Assembly (NCBI GenBank): GCA_040754075.1
Contig: JBFMDH010000003.1
Location: forward strand, 140,307-204,306
DNA length: 64,000 nt
Source: Acidobacteriota bacterium
Lineage (GTDB): Bacteria > Acidobacteriota > Blastocatellia > UBA7656
Reading direction: 5' to 3'
Under the pieces are notes generated by a model. The model made no database searches. It had not been told where the DNA came from and saw nothing but the letters and a program-made list of their open reading frames with translations. The position numbers and the translations under genes are program-made. This document shows, one piece after another, positions 27,317-39,885 of the stretch (positions within the stretch are counted from its first letter, which is position 1; every line of letters begins with the position of its first letter).

Positions 27317-27739
27317 ATGCGGATTTTTGCAATACAGGCAAACTGTTTACTGGCAATCCTGTTGGCTTTTCTGCCTGCGCAAGCCATTCATCGACAAGCG
27401 ACAACCCCGACAACACCAACCGCGACTTCGCCGTCAGCGAAACAATTGTATGCAGTGCGCGGGGAAGTGGTGAAAAAAACTATCGCTACCAAAGGTTGGT
27501 TACAAATCACCATTCGCCCGTTGAAAGAGACCTCGACGGTGGTGATTTTTGCCCGCGAAAACGATCTCGTAGGCAATGGTGTGCGGCGTTCAAGTGATAC
27601 CAACTTCTTAGGTCTGCTCTCGGAAGATGAAGACCCAGGCGAACCTTTAACGGCTGCCGAGTTGGATGAAGGCGATTTTGTTTCGGTCATTTATGACCCG
27701 CAACAACAAAATCGCGCGATTGAAATTTATATTCATTGA
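27317..27739 (+). CDS. Secreted hypothetical protein, 140 aa
   Basis: The ATG at 27317 gives a signal peptide (MRIFAIQANCLLAILLAFLPAQA). A Thr/Pro/Ser-rich linker follows (TTPTTPTATSPS), then about 90 residues of mixed beta strands (RGEVVKKTIATKGWLQI, FARENDLVGNGV, GDFVSVIYDP). The second half looks like a small OB- or beta-barrel-like fold. No known family was recognised. A longer frame opens at 27284. Confidence 0.7.
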   Translation: MRIFAIQANCLLAILLAFLPAQAIHRQATTPTTPTATSPSAKQLYAVRGEVVKKTIATKGWLQITIRPLKETSTVVIFARENDLVGNGVRRSSDTNFLGLLSEDEDPGEPLTAAELDEGDFVSVIYDPQQQNRAIEIYIH

Positions 27740-27758
27740 GCCACACAACCTGAATGTC

Positions 27759-28368
27759 GCCTTGCGGCATCAACTCAACTCAGCTAACGAAAACAGGGCG
27801 TCATCGCTGATGATTTATTGATAATTTCCGATTGGGCAAATGCCCAAGGCTCAGGTAGAATCTTTGCGGCTGACACGAAAGCCCACAATGAATTTCAGTA
27901 CAAGGAGAAGAATTCAAACATGCGTAAAAGTATCGTAGCTCTATTTCTTATAAGCGTATTTTCACTCGCCGCCTTTGCGGCGTTGACGGATGATAAAAAA
28001 GAAGAAACGATGGCTGTTACCAACAAGGAATGTCCGGTAAGCGGCGGTAAAGTCAACCCGCAATATCGCACCGAATACAACGGGCAATATGTTTATGTTT
28101 GCTGTCAGGGTTGTTTGGATGAATTCAAAAAAGACCCGGAAAAATTTGTCGCCAAGATGTCCAAAGAAGACAAGGAAGCGATAAAGACCAACGCCCTTTG
28201 TCCGATTTCCAAAGAAGCAATTACCAGTAAAGAATTCTGGGTCGAAGACCACGGCAGAAAAGTGTACCTCTGCTGCGCCGGTTGCAAAGCCACTTATGAA
28301 AAGAAAATGGCTACCAAGAAGAGCGATTAATTCAATTTAAATTCGGAACACGGTCAATGCCGCAAGGC
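27759..28368. repeat. 12-bp inverted repeats flanking the YHS gene
   Basis: GCCTTGCGGCAT at 27759-27770 and its exact complement at 28357-28368 bracket the YHS-domain gene. Each copy can also form a short hairpin of its own. They may be small transcription signals or remnants of a mobile palindrome; chance is not excluded. Confidence 0.4.
27920..28330 (+). CDS. Secreted protein with two YHS-like metal-binding motifs, 136 aa
   Basis: AAGGAG lies ahead of the ATG at 27920, which gives a signal peptide (MRKSIVALFLISVFSLAAFA). Two YHS/TRASH-type units follow: CPVSGGKVNPQYRTEY with VYVCCQGCLDEFKKDPEKF, and CPISKEAITSKEFWVED with VYLCCAGCKATYEKK. Such domains bind copper or other heavy metals. The paired layout suggests a periplasmic metal carrier or sensor. 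An inverted repeat brackets the gene, and a hairpin follows it. Confidence 0.85.
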   Translation: MRKSIVALFLISVFSLAAFAALTDDKKEETMAVTNKECPVSGGKVNPQYRTEYNGQYVYVCCQGCLDEFKKDPEKFVAKMSKEDKEAIKTNALCPISKEAITSKEFWVEDHGRKVYLCCAGCKATYEKKMATKKSD

Positions 28369-28392
28369 ACATGGTTTGACGATTGAAAATTC

Positions 28393-28438
28393 AATGAGCG
28401 GCTAAGTGAGGCGCGAGCGTTTCATTTAGCCGCTCGTT
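28393..28438 (+). terminator. Hairpin between YHS gene and cyclophilin gene
   Basis: A 13-base stem with one mismatch (28393-28405 with 28426-28438) and a 20-base loop. It lies six bases before the GGAGGAA that serves the cyclophilin gene. There is no long T tract, so it is either a weak terminator or a leader hairpin affecting the next gene. Confidence 0.5.
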
Positions 28439-28458
28439 CATTTGGAGGAATCAGAAAA

Positions 28459-29100
28459 TTGCTTAACAGAAAATCCATCGCACTTATTTTTTTGCTCGCC
28501 GGTCTGTTGTTGCTTGGCGCTTGCACTCAGCCGCAAAACACCAATCAACCAAGTAGTAATCAAGCCAACAGCAATCAGGCGCAACCTGCGCCCGCGCCGA
28601 AAGGTAAAAACCACATTGCGGTTTTGGAAACCGATGCTGGAATCATTAAATTCGAGTTGTTTGAATCGGACGCGCCGAAAACCACAGAGAATTTCATCAA
28701 GCTTGCCGAAAAGAATTTTTATAATGGTTTGATTTTCCATCGCGTCATTAAAGGCTTCATGATTCAGGGCGGCGACCCGCAAGGCAATGGCACCGGTGGT
28801 CAAACCTGGAACGGTAAAGATTTGCCCAATGAAATCAAATTGAATTCGCCGCTCTATCAAAAAGGCGGTTATTCGCGAGGCGTGGTGGCAATGGCTAACA
28901 AAGGTTTGCCACAAACCGCAACCAGCCAGTTTTTCATCATGCATCAATCGCGCCCATTTCAATCCTTACCACCCAACTACACGATTTTCGGGCAGGTGGT
29001 TTCCGGTATGGATGTGGTAGATAAAATCGTTTCGGCTCCCGTGAATGGTGACCGCCCCATCGCGCCTGTGAAGATGAAGAAAGTGTATATCGAAAATTAA
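28459..29100 (+). CDS. Cyclophilin-type peptidyl-prolyl isomerase lipoprotein, 213 aa
   Basis: Assists folding of exported proteins. It starts at a TTG eight bases after GGAGGAA. Residues 1-21 are a lipoprotein signal with lipobox LLGAC. A Gln/Asn/Pro-rich linker follows, then a cyclophilin domain: TTENFIKLAEKNFYNGLIFHRVIKGFMIQGGDP, then ATSQFFIMHQ and FGQVVSGMDVVDKI. The Arg of FHRV and the Phe and Gln of FMIQ match the active site. The acylated Cys would tether it to the outer or inner membrane. A heptamer repeat block begins two bases after the stop. Confidence 0.92.
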   Translation: MLNRKSIALIFLLAGLLLLGACTQPQNTNQPSSNQANSNQAQPAPAPKGKNHIAVLETDAGIIKFELFESDAPKTTENFIKLAEKNFYNGLIFHRVIKGFMIQGGDPQGNGTGGQTWNGKDLPNEIKLNSPLYQKGGYSRGVVAMANKGLPQTATSQFFIMHQSRPFQSLPPNYTIFGQVVSGMDVVDKIVSAPVNGDRPIAPVKMKKVYIEN

Positions 29101-29101
29101 A

Positions 29102-29247
29102 AGTCTGGAGTCGCGAGTCGCGAGTCTGGAGTCAGAAGAAGAACGCTGAATGCTGAACTTGGCAAATAGCTACTCAATTCATCCTTCATCGTTTAGCGTT
29201 CATACTTTCTTGCTTAGACTTTAGACTCCAGACTCGCGACTCCAGAC
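29102..29247. repeat. Heptamer-phased inverted repeat (146 bp)
   Basis: Nearly the whole block splits into 7-base units. The left arm reads AGTCTGG, AGTCGCG, AGTCGCG, AGTCTGG, AGTCAGA and so on. The right arm from 29178 reads TTCATCC, TTCATCG, TTTAGCG, TTCATAC, TTTCTTG, CTTAGAC, TTTAGAC, TCCAGAC, TCGCGAC, TCCAGAC. Read on the minus strand the right arm repeats the left arm's units, so the block can fold into one large stem. It lies between the cyclophilin and MFS genes. Confidence 0.8.
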
Positions 29248-29325
29248 TGCTTATTTCTGGACACCCCGCCAGTCGGTTTGTTAGTTTTGAAATAGCTCAC
29301 TACGTTCTGCCGAGAATCAAGGTTG

Positions 29326-30711
29326 ATGGATACGCCGTTGCACACCTCCCGAAAAAATTCCCGCGAAATGGTTGCTTATGCGCCGGAGGTTCACGACACT
29401 ACGGATTTCAGCAAACTGCCGCGTTATCTGGTGCGTTCGTTGATTGCCGTGGTACTCGGCACACTGGTTTTACGTCTGTCATCGCAAACTATGGGGCAGA
29501 TGCTGCAATATTACTTAGCGGAAATCGACCGCAATTATTTTCCCATTTCTTACACGGCGAGGGGATTTATTATTGCGGCATTTTTTATTCCCGAACTTCT
29601 CGGTTCACCTTTGCTGGGCGCGATGAGTGACCGTCACGGGCGCAAACTCTTCATTATGCTTGGACCCATTCTCGGAGCCATCGCTGTACAAATTACCTCA
29701 CTGACCACAGCCATCTGGTTACTGGTATTCACGCGACTCCTTGAAGGGTTATCGACGGCGAGTTCAGTGCCGTCAACCCTCGGCTACATTTCCGAAGCGA
29801 CAGTTGGCAGACCGAAACTTCGCGCCCGGGTGATGGGGCTTTTTGAAATCACTTTAGTTGGCGGGATTGCCATTGGCGCAGTCGCTGCCGGGTATCTCTG
29901 GAAGTTTTTCGGTTCCCCACAAATCATTTTCGGCATTCATCTCATCAGTCCGGCGTTTGCCCTCAATGCGGTGATTTATCTGATTAGTCTGCTTATCTTC
30001 TGGCGCGGCGTTGGCGAAGTACAAACCACCGCCAAACACTCGACTGTCGATGACCACAGTTGGCATCGCCTGGTGGATGCGGTGCGCGCGCCGCAGGTCT
30101 GGAAATTCGTTCCGGCGTGGCTTGGCATCAATTCCATCATCGGCGCGTGGCTCAATACGGCGAACGGACTGATGACCGGCAAAGACCATTTCGCGGGGCA
30201 ATTACTGACCGGCAATGTCTCCCCCGAACGATTCGGCAACGGCTTTGCAATTCTCGCTGTAGTGTTTTCGGCGGGCGTTCTCGGCTGGAGTTTTTACATG
30301 GGCAGTCGCCGGCGCACCAGCATCATGTTGCTGGCGACCGGCGGCCTGTTCGCTACGGTGCTTTCGGTCTATGCCTTGAATCACCTCGGCTCATTCGATA
30401 GCCCATTTCATTATCCGCTGCTTGGCAGTTTGCTGGTGAGCGTCGTTGTGCTGAGCGCCTTCACGCCCGCCGCATTGATTTATCTTGCCGACGTAACGGA
30501 ATCCAAAACCGAGGATCGCGGTTCAATTATGGGATTGTATTCGGTCTTTCTCGGTGTCGGGCAATTAATCGGCACGCTTGCGGGCGGCAAATTTGCCAGT
30601 TGGGCAGGCATTGATGGACTGGTGTTACTAAGCATCCTTCTCGGTTTGATCACCTTGTGGACGTTAATCATTTTGCGTCGTCAGGAACCGCGCAATCCGC
30701 CAGGCAGTTAA
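29326..30711 (+). CDS. MFS transporter, 461 aa
   Basis: Polytopic membrane carrier with about twelve segments. The MFS signature between segments 2 and 3 is GAMSDRHGRKLF. The first half has LIAVVLGTLVLRL and GFIIAAFFIPELLGSPLLG; the second has LYSVFLGVGQLIGTLAGGKFA. The ATG at 29326 is preferred over the TTG just before it. It carries a polar N-terminal tail of about 35 residues. Substrate unknown. It precedes recF by 75 bases in the same direction. Confidence 0.88.
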   Translation: MDTPLHTSRKNSREMVAYAPEVHDTTDFSKLPRYLVRSLIAVVLGTLVLRLSSQTMGQMLQYYLAEIDRNYFPISYTARGFIIAAFFIPELLGSPLLGAMSDRHGRKLFIMLGPILGAIAVQITSLTTAIWLLVFTRLLEGLSTASSVPSTLGYISEATVGRPKLRARVMGLFEITLVGGIAIGAVAAGYLWKFFGSPQIIFGIHLISPAFALNAVIYLISLLIFWRGVGEVQTTAKHSTVDDHSWHRLVDAVRAPQVWKFVPAWLGINSIIGAWLNTANGLMTGKDHFAGQLLTGNVSPERFGNGFAILAVVFSAGVLGWSFYMGSRRRTSIMLLATGGLFATVLSVYALNHLGSFDSPFHYPLLGSLLVSVVVLSAFTPAALIYLADVTESKTEDRGSIMGLYSVFLGVGQLIGTLAGGKFASWAGIDGLVLLSILLGLITLWTLIILRRQEPRNPPGS

Positions 30712-30786
30712 AATTCGCACGAAAAATATCATAAAAACTACTCTGCAAGCGGTAACCGGTAACTGCTCCTGTGCTAACATGCAAAA

Positions 30787-32013
30787 ATGCAAGTGACGCG
30801 CATAGAAGCCAATGGATTTCGTAACCTCAGCGGCTTCGTCGAACCCGGTGCGGGACTGAACATTTTTTATGGCGACAATGCTCAGGGAAAGACCAATTGG
30901 CTGGAAGCGATTTATGTTTTAGGCATGACCAAATCGTTTCGCACCTCGCAGGTGCGCGACGCCATTAATTTCAATGCCGCGCAAGCGGTTTTGCGCGGCG
31001 AAGTCAGGCACGGCTCGCTTACCAAACAGATTCAACTGCTGCTCGCGCCATCAGCGAAAGAACTTTACGTAAACGGCAAACGCGAAGCCGTGATGCGTTA
31101 TCTCGGCAATCTTGATGTATTCGTTTTTTCACTGGAAGAACTCGATGTCATCCGACGCGACCCGACCGAACGCCGGCGCTATATTGACCGAGGCATTGCC
31201 ACCCTGACGCCCGCTTATCTGAATACCCTGGCGCGTTACAATCACATCCTCAAACAGAAAAATCGTCTGCTTGCCGATGCCAGTGAAAGCCGTCATCACG
31301 AATCGTTCCATTCGCAAATCGAAGCCTGGAATGATCAACTGATTGAAGTCGGCACAGAGGTTCATCAGGCGCGGGTCAAATACATCGAGCAGTTGAATCA
31401 AGTCTTAGCCGAAAATGATTATGGTCGAGATATTTTTGGCGCTGAACGAGTGAGTGTGCGCTACAAATCCCAACTTGAAGACAAGGGTGATTTAAGCAAT
31501 TTCGCGCACCTGTTTGCCGAGCGATTGGCAATTCGCTTGCCTGCCGAAATCGCTTCCGGGCACGCCTTGATTGGTCCCCATCGTGACGATTTGGAAATTC
31601 TTGCAGATGGTCGTGAAGTGGCGCGTTTCGGCAGCGCCGGACAGCAGCGAAGTGCCTTACTTTTGCTTGATTTAGCGCAAGTTTCCATCTACAATTTTGC
31701 TTACGAAGAAAGCCCCGTTTTACTCATTGATGACGTTGATGCAGAACTCGACAGAACGCGGATTGAGGCGCTACTTTCAACGCTCGAAGGACGCTCACAA
31801 ACCTTCATCAGCACCTCGCGAAGAGCCATTGCCAATCGTTACCGCGACCGCGCCGCTGTCTTCTATGTCCAACAAGGTCAGGCAATGAGTGAACGACCCA
31901 GCGTCTCTCGCTCCCAGTCCCATCAAAGCGCCACCCAACCCGATGATGAGCTAGAGCGAGCAGTACGTGAAATGTTCGTTGATGAAGAAAACGAACCCTT
32001 GAATGTCGAATGA
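30787..32013 (+). CDS. recF: DNA replication and repair protein RecF, 408 aa
   Basis: Loads RecA at single-strand gaps with RecO and RecR. Walker A GDNAQGKT is at residues 29-36, followed by NWLEAIYVLG. The ABC-type signature GSAGQQRSALLLLDLAQ is near 280-296 and Walker B LLIDDVDAELD near 307-317. QTFISTS completes the head. The C-terminal 40 residues are polar. gyrB follows after 51 bases, as in the classic dnaA-dnaN-recF-gyrB cluster; dnaA and dnaN are not in this window. Confidence 0.95.
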   Translation: MQVTRIEANGFRNLSGFVEPGAGLNIFYGDNAQGKTNWLEAIYVLGMTKSFRTSQVRDAINFNAAQAVLRGEVRHGSLTKQIQLLLAPSAKELYVNGKREAVMRYLGNLDVFVFSLEELDVIRRDPTERRRYIDRGIATLTPAYLNTLARYNHILKQKNRLLADASESRHHESFHSQIEAWNDQLIEVGTEVHQARVKYIEQLNQVLAENDYGRDIFGAERVSVRYKSQLEDKGDLSNFAHLFAERLAIRLPAEIASGHALIGPHRDDLEILADGREVARFGSAGQQRSALLLLDLAQVSIYNFAYEESPVLLIDDVDAELDRTRIEALLSTLEGRSQTFISTSRRAIANRYRDRAAVFYVQQGQAMSERPSVSRSQSHQSATQPDDELERAVREMFVDEENEPLNVE

Positions 32014-32046
32014 CTACAGGAGTTCGCCAACCTCAAAAACACATAA

Positions 32047-35991
<3,945 letters not shown>

Positions 35992-36015
35992 AACAAGCGT
36001 TTGGTCGATGAATAC

Positions 36016-36062
36016 AATTGGTCTATCGAGTTTGGTCATTCACCTAACTTGATAGACCAATT
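36016..36062 (+). terminator. Hairpin downstream of gyrB
   Basis: Perfect 12-base stem, AATTGGTCTATC at 36016-36027 with its complement at 36051-36062, and a 23-base loop. It lies 25 bases after the gyrB stop. No T tract follows directly, so termination is probable but not certain. The rest of the stretch to 36263 holds nothing recognisable. Confidence 0.6.
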
Positions 36063-36263
36063 CAACCCATCGCCTTTCATTGATTAAAAGTATACAAAAT
36101 CCGCGATGCGTGATTTAGAATAACCACAGATGTTGTCCCCTTCATCAATTCACTGAATTCACCAAAGCCCCGCAATCAATCAAGCAGGTTTGCCCTTAGG
36201 CGCACCGATTCAACCTTTTGAATTTGTGCTGAAAGCCCTCAGAAGTTGTGAGGTAGATGCAAA

Positions 36264-36503
36264 ATGTTTGGAAAAGAAAATCCCGTACTCTCAATCAAAG
36301 AAATCAAAAACCGGTATGTCAATGAATGGGTAGCCCTGGCGATTGCCGAAACCGATGCCGATGGCTTTGCCGCCGCAGGCGAAGTCATCACCCATGACAG
36401 AGATGAAAGTTTTGTGTGGACGGCGGTAAAACTGCGAGAAGTCGAAGACCCGATTTATGTCTTTTTCACCGGCACCAGGCGCAAGTTCCGAAACGTCGCG
36501 TAA
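36264..36503 (+). CDS. Small conserved hypothetical protein, 79 aa
   Basis: Soluble protein starting MFGKENPVLSIKEIKNRYV, then EWVALAIAETDADGFAAAG and THDRDESFVWTAVKL. A GAGG-containing ribosome binding site lies about 12 bases before the ATG. The repeated acidic and aromatic residues suggest a small alpha/beta fold. No family name is known to me. Its end lies 18 bases from the end of the convergent threonine dehydratase-like gene. Confidence 0.75.
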   Translation: MFGKENPVLSIKEIKNRYVNEWVALAIAETDADGFAAAGEVITHDRDESFVWTAVKLREVEDPIYVFFTGTRRKFRNVA

Positions 36504-36521
36504 TGAATCAAAGCCGCTTCT

Positions 36522-37484
36522 TTAAAGCTTTGACGCAATCGCTCGCATAAAAACATCCAGGCTGATATTGCGTCCCGAAATAATCGCCGCTAGCGATTGA
36601 CCTGTGAGTTTCGGCGAATGCAACGCCGCCAGACTCACCGCCGCAGACCCTTCAATCATCACATGCTCTTCGCGCGCAAATCGGTAAAGCGCCTCACCAA
36701 TTTCCGCTTCACTGACAGTAATCATGTCATCGACGAAGCGCTGCACAATCGGAAACGTAATCGAACCGGGTTCGATGTTTCCCGCAAGCCCATCGGCAAT
36801 GGTGTCGTCTTCGATGACTTCAATAATCTGCCCGGCTTTCAAAGCTTCCATCATCGTCGGCGTTGTAGCGGGTTCCGCGCCATAAATTTTGATTTGCGGA
36901 TTCAAGGCTTTTGCGGCAAGCGCGATGCCGGCAATGAGTCCGCCGCCGCCAACCGGAATGACCATCGCGTCAAGGTGCGGCGCGTCTTCCAAAATTTCAA
37001 GCGCGATGGTTCCCTGTCCGGCAATCACTTCGAGGTCATTATAAGGCGAGACAAAAGTTTTGCCGCTTTCGCGTTCCATTTCACGCGCGGCGCGCTCGGC
37101 TTCGTCATAATTTGCGCCACGTTCGATGAGGGTGACGGGGAAGCGACGAATGGCTTCGACTTTGGCGCGCGATGCGGACTTTGGCACCACGATAGTTGCA
37201 TCGATTTTCAAAACCTCAGCGCCGCGCGCGACCGCCAATCCGTGATTGCCCGCTGAAACCGTCAACACGCCGCGCGCTTTTTCTTCATCGCTGAGCGCCG
37301 TGAGTTTCGCCATCGCGCCGCGCAATTTGAAAGAGCCGGTCTGCTGAAAGCATTCCAGCTTTAAAAATATTTCGCGGCTGAGTTCTTTCGTAAGCCATCG
37401 CGAATACTCGGTCGGCGTGCGCCGCACCCATTCGGCGATGCGCGCGCGCGCCTGCTTCACTTGTTCGAGAGTAACTGAGTTCAT
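36522..37484 (-). CDS. Threonine dehydratase-like PLP enzyme, 320 aa
   Basis: Fold-type II PLP enzyme of the threonine/serine dehydratase and serine racemase group. Lys53 in GSFKLRGAM is the Schiff-base lysine, TVSAGNHGLAVA binds substrate, PVGGGGLIAGIALA is the phosphate loop, and Ser/Gly of EGSAAVSLAAL lies near the pyridine ring. Length matches catabolic (TdcB-like) enzymes without an ACT domain. It follows the MBL gene by 13 bases. Biosynthetic IlvA enzymes usually carry a regulatory domain, absent here, so a catabolic or racemase function is likelier. Confidence 0.88.
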   Translation of the reverse strand: MNSVTLEQVKQARARIAEWVRRTPTEYSRWLTKELSREIFLKLECFQQTGSFKLRGAMAKLTALSDEEKARGVLTVSAGNHGLAVARGAEVLKIDATIVVPKSASRAKVEAIRRFPVTLIERGANYDEAERAAREMERESGKTFVSPYNDLEVIAGQGTIALEILEDAPHLDAMVIPVGGGGLIAGIALAAKALNPQIKIYGAEPATTPTMMEALKAGQIIEVIEDDTIADGLAGNIEPGSITFPIVQRFVDDMITVSEAEIGEALYRFAREEHVMIEGSAAVSLAALHSPKLTGQSLAAIISGRNISLDVFMRAIASKL

Positions 37485-37497
37485 AAAAATTTGAATT

Positions 37498-38436
37498 TCA
37501 GTAAATATCCAAATCGCGGGCTGAGACCACTTTGCCCGAATAAAATTGCTGCACCTCTTTTACCAAATCTGCTTCGCTGGTTCCCCAGAACAGTTGATGA
37601 TACAAAATCAACAAACCGGGTTTGGTTTGCGTGGCGAGATCAGCGAGTTGGCGTGAAGAGGTATGAAAATTCGCATGATATTTTTGCCATTCGGGAGGAC
37701 GGCGCGCAAACCCTGCGGTTGAATAGACCTCGTGAATCAACACATCGCAACCATCGCAATTGTCAATCACACTTTTTGCGGGCGTTGCATCACCTGAGAT
37801 AACAATGGTTTTGTCGGGCGTTTCAAACCGAAAGCCGAACGCCTCGCGCCACGAGCCATGCGGCACGCGAAAGGCTTTCACGCGGACATTTTTATCCTGA
37901 TAAATCATGCCGGGTTTGAGGTCTTCGGCAATCACCCGATAGCCGGTTTTGTTTGAGGGTTCCAACCCTTTGGTGCGGATTTCAATATCTTCTCGATAAG
38001 CCTGCAACAAATGATGAGACATGGTTTTGATGCCGCGTGGCCCGAAAACTTTTAATGGCTCCTGACGTTCCAGTGTCCACGGCGTGAAGATTAAATCGGC
38101 AAAACCCAACGTATGGTCAGAATGCAAGTGGGTCACGAACGCGGTTTTGAGTTTATCGACTTTCAATCCGGTCACGCCTTTTTGATAAGCGGCGGCGGCG
38201 CGACGCACCACGCCGGGTCCGCAATCAACAATGTAAGGCGTGTCATTGACGACAATCGCCACGCTTGGTCCCGAACGTTCGGGGTCGGCATTGGGTGTGC
38301 CGGTTCCAAGCATCACGATTTGCGTAATTGGCTGCTTGTTCGTTTGCGAATTATCGCTTGCGGGTTTGGTCGTATGGGTTGATGTAGCAACGACAAAAAT
38401 AAAAATCAACGACAGGCAAGACATTTTGTATTTCAA
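37498..38436 (-). CDS. Exported MBL-fold metallohydrolase, 312 aa
   Basis: The start is a TTG at 38436, eight bases after a perfect GGAGG-type site, and gives a signal peptide (MKYKMSCLSLIFIFVVATST). An ATG at 38424 is possible but lies farther from the site. Zinc ligands are seen in THLHSDHTLGFADL; VISGDATPA and LILYHQLF supply the rest. GTGTPNADPERSGPS is near the N terminus. The layout is that of the RNase Z/arylsulfatase-like branch of MBL proteins. It lies between rsmB and the dehydratase in one apparent operon. Substrate unknown. Confidence 0.87.
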   Translation of the reverse strand: MKYKMSCLSLIFIFVVATSTHTTKPASDNSQTNKQPITQIVMLGTGTPNADPERSGPSVAIVVNDTPYIVDCGPGVVRRAAAAYQKGVTGLKVDKLKTAFVTHLHSDHTLGFADLIFTPWTLERQEPLKVFGPRGIKTMSHHLLQAYREDIEIRTKGLEPSNKTGYRVIAEDLKPGMIYQDKNVRVKAFRVPHGSWREAFGFRFETPDKTIVISGDATPAKSVIDNCDGCDVLIHEVYSTAGFARRPPEWQKYHANFHTSSRQLADLATQTKPGLLILYHQLFWGTSEADLVKEVQQFYSGKVVSARDLDIY

Positions 38437-38467
38437 GGAAATCACCTCCAAAACAATGCCAGGATGA

Positions 38468-39841
38468 TTAATTGATACGCTCCATCACGGCGGCAAAAAA
38501 ACCATCGGTGGCGTGAAGATGCGGAAAGGTTCTAACAAATCCTTCGCGGGTGATGCAAACATCCGGCGCGTTCGGCGCAAGCAATCGAAACCCTGAATTC
38601 ATTTGCAGAAAATTCTGTACAACCGCTTCGTTCTCTTGGCGTTCGATTGAACAGGTCGAATAGACCAGTTTGCCGCCTGCTGCGACGACACTTGCGGCGC
38701 GGTCGAGTAATATCGCTTGCAAAGTTGCGAGCCGCTTGAGGTCATTCACCACCAGTCGCCATTTGATTTCAGGATTGCGCCTGAGCGTTCCGGTTCCCGA
38801 ACACGGCGCGTCAAGTAAAACCCGGTCAAATGATTTTGCGCTTTCAACGAAGGGCAATCCTAGGGTGGCATCGCAAGCGACGGCGTCAACCGAAGTCACC
38901 CCCAACCGGTTGCAGGTGGTCATCAAGGTTTTCAAACGATGGGAATATAAATCGGCGGCAAGGATTTCCGCTTGATTATCGGTGAGCGCGGCAAGCAGCG
39001 AGGTTTTAGAACCCGGCGCGGCGCACATATCGAGAATGCGCTGTGCGGGTTTGACATCGAGTAATCGCGCGATGAGTTGCGAGGCTTCGTCTTGAATATA
39101 AATCCGCCCGGCTTCAAGGGCGCGTGTGAGGCTCGCTATTGAACCCTGTTCGACTACGAAAGCCTGACGAGCAATTTTAGAAGGCGCGATTTGCACACCG
39201 GCTTTGGTCAATTCGTCCAGCACTTCATCAACCTGTGCTTTCAGGGTATTGACGCGAAAAGCGAGCAAAGGCGTTTGATTATTGGCTCGCGCAAGTTCTG
39301 TGGCTTCAGTTTCGCCAAAGGTTTTTATCCAGCGTTCGAGCATCCAGCGCGGGTGCGAAACGGCTATCGCCAATTTTTCGAGCGCGTCGTTTATGCCTTC
39401 GCCCGGTTGGTCTTCGAGATGCCTCGCAGCGTTGCGAAGCGTTGCATTCACAAACGGCGCGGCGCTTGATTTGCGGGCAAATTTTACGAGTTTCACTGAT
39501 TCATTGACCGCCGCCGATGGCGGAATGCGGGTCAGGAAACGCAGTTGATAAAGCCCCAGGCGAAGCGCCAGCAATACCGCTAAATCCAACTTTGCAATTT
39601 TTCGTCCGGCATATTTTTTGATGAAATAATCGAGGGTTTTTTGTTGGCGCAACACGCCGAGCACCAGTTCCTGGGTTAGCGCCTGATCTTCACGCGAAAG
39701 TTGGTTGAGGGATGCCAGCAACACCGATGCGTAAGCGTTTTCGGAAGCGACACGATTGAGAATTTCAAAAGCCACGCGCCGCGCGTGAGTGATTTCGGGG
39801 TGTTTACCTGACGGGGATTTTCGTTTTGCAGATTTCATCAA
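38468..39841 (-). CDS. rsmB: 16S rRNA (cytosine-967-C5)-methyltransferase RsmB, 457 aa
   Basis: Methylates C967 of 16S rRNA with S-adenosylmethionine. The N-terminal 150 residues are a NusB-like RNA-binding domain (REDQALTQELVLGVLRQQKT). The methyltransferase part has CAAPGSKTSLLAAL, then LLDAPCSGTGTLRRNPEIKW with Cys347 and VYSTCSIERQEN with Cys397; the latter two are the paired catalytic cysteines of RNA m5C enzymes. The Lys-rich start MMKSAKRKSPSGK may begin at the second Met. The MBL hydrolase gene follows closely. Confidence 0.93.
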   Translation of the reverse strand: MMKSAKRKSPSGKHPEITHARRVAFEILNRVASENAYASVLLASLNQLSREDQALTQELVLGVLRQQKTLDYFIKKYAGRKIAKLDLAVLLALRLGLYQLRFLTRIPPSAAVNESVKLVKFARKSSAAPFVNATLRNAARHLEDQPGEGINDALEKLAIAVSHPRWMLERWIKTFGETEATELARANNQTPLLAFRVNTLKAQVDEVLDELTKAGVQIAPSKIARQAFVVEQGSIASLTRALEAGRIYIQDEASQLIARLLDVKPAQRILDMCAAPGSKTSLLAALTDNQAEILAADLYSHRLKTLMTTCNRLGVTSVDAVACDATLGLPFVESAKSFDRVLLDAPCSGTGTLRRNPEIKWRLVVNDLKRLATLQAILLDRAASVVAAGGKLVYSTCSIERQENEAVVQNFLQMNSGFRLLAPNAPDVCITREGFVRTFPHLHATDGFFAAVMERIN

Positions 39842-39885
39842 GCACGTCGATTATAGCGCAGCGCCGGTTCACGCGCCTGCAAAGA

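Noticed and set aside
29102-29247. Insertion sequence or MITE
   Set aside because: No transposase, no clear target duplication, and the internal heptamer phase is not that of a MITE.
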